A DNA stretch of 5,785 nucleotides from Gammaproteobacteria bacterium. GTDB taxonomy: Bacteria; Pseudomonadota; Gammaproteobacteria; Granulosicoccales; Granulosicoccaceae. The notes under the pieces are model-generated. The model searched no databases. It was given only the letters and a program-made list of their open reading frames with translations, and was not told where the DNA came from. The stretch is from the NCBI GenBank assembly GCA_020444765.1, contig JAGRHW010000239.1, forward strand, positions 1 through 5,785. The letters are read 5' to 3'. Positions 5,718-5,785 of this stretch are shown here, piece after piece; the stretch's first letter is position 1, and every line of letters starts with the position of its first letter. Made by a program: the position numbers and the translations under genes.

Positions 5718-5785
5718 TCAAGCTTTACGGCTGGAGGCTTTTTTTGCAGCCACTCGACGAGTAGCTGGTTTTTTTGCGGTGGATT
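5718..5785 (-). CDS. C-terminal tail of a Lys/Ala/Arg-rich protein (cut by window edge)
   Basis: The last 21 codons of a minus-strand gene read STAKKPATRRVAAKKASSRK then Ala and TGA (5720-5718). The AAKKPA / AAKKAS pattern is typical of basic nucleic-acid-binding tails, such as histone H1-like nucleoid proteins, the Lys-rich end of some topoisomerase I proteins, or AlgP/PhaF-like proteins. I cannot choose among these from the tail alone. The bidirectional terminator 19 nt downstream supports this as the true 3' end of a real gene. Confidence 0.6.
   Translation of the reverse strand, partial: STAKKPATRRVAAKKASSRKA

Overview
The window looks like chromosomal DNA from a sulfur-oxidising gammaproteobacterium of moderate GC content. 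Two things support this: a gene for an exported Gly/Asn/Tyr-rich protein of the sulfur-globule type, and the gene order xerD-dsbC, which is shared with enterobacteria and many other Gammaproteobacteria. I see no insertion sequence, CRISPR array, tRNA or rRNA.

Layout from left to right. Bases 1-371 (minus) are the N-terminal 123 codons of an NADP-type malic enzyme (maeB), cut by the window edge. Bases 372-806 are a divergent intergenic region whose right part is AT-rich and probably carries the promoter of the next gene. Bases 807-1394 (plus) encode a putative sulfur globule envelope protein, followed by a strong hairpin terminator. Next comes a three-gene minus-strand block, read right to left: xerD (tyrosine recombinase for chromosome dimer resolution), dsbC (periplasmic disulfide isomerase) and a DUF3187-type putative outer-membrane beta-barrel protein. 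A possible 37-codon reading frame fills the xerD-dsbC gap. It has a good Shine-Dalgarno and its stop codon overlaps the dsbC start. Divergently from xerD, bases 4363-5625 (plus) encode MoeA, which inserts molybdenum into molybdopterin. A bidirectional hairpin terminator separates moeA from the last 21 codons of a convergent minus-strand gene with a Lys/Ala/Arg-rich tail.

Working together: dsbC and the beta-barrel gene are nearly contiguous and both products are exported. The predicted mature barrel has exactly two cysteines, so it could be a DsbC client (inference). The sulfur globule protein would coat periplasmic sulfur stores. MoeA serves molybdoenzymes in general, which in sulfur oxidisers can include sulfite-oxidising enzymes, but nothing here links it to a particular one. 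Most of the window is ordinary housekeeping. The parts most worth a second look are the two-part sulfur globule protein with its Gln-rich helical tail, the coupled small reading frame before dsbC, and the DUF3187 gene in the place where E. coli has recJ.
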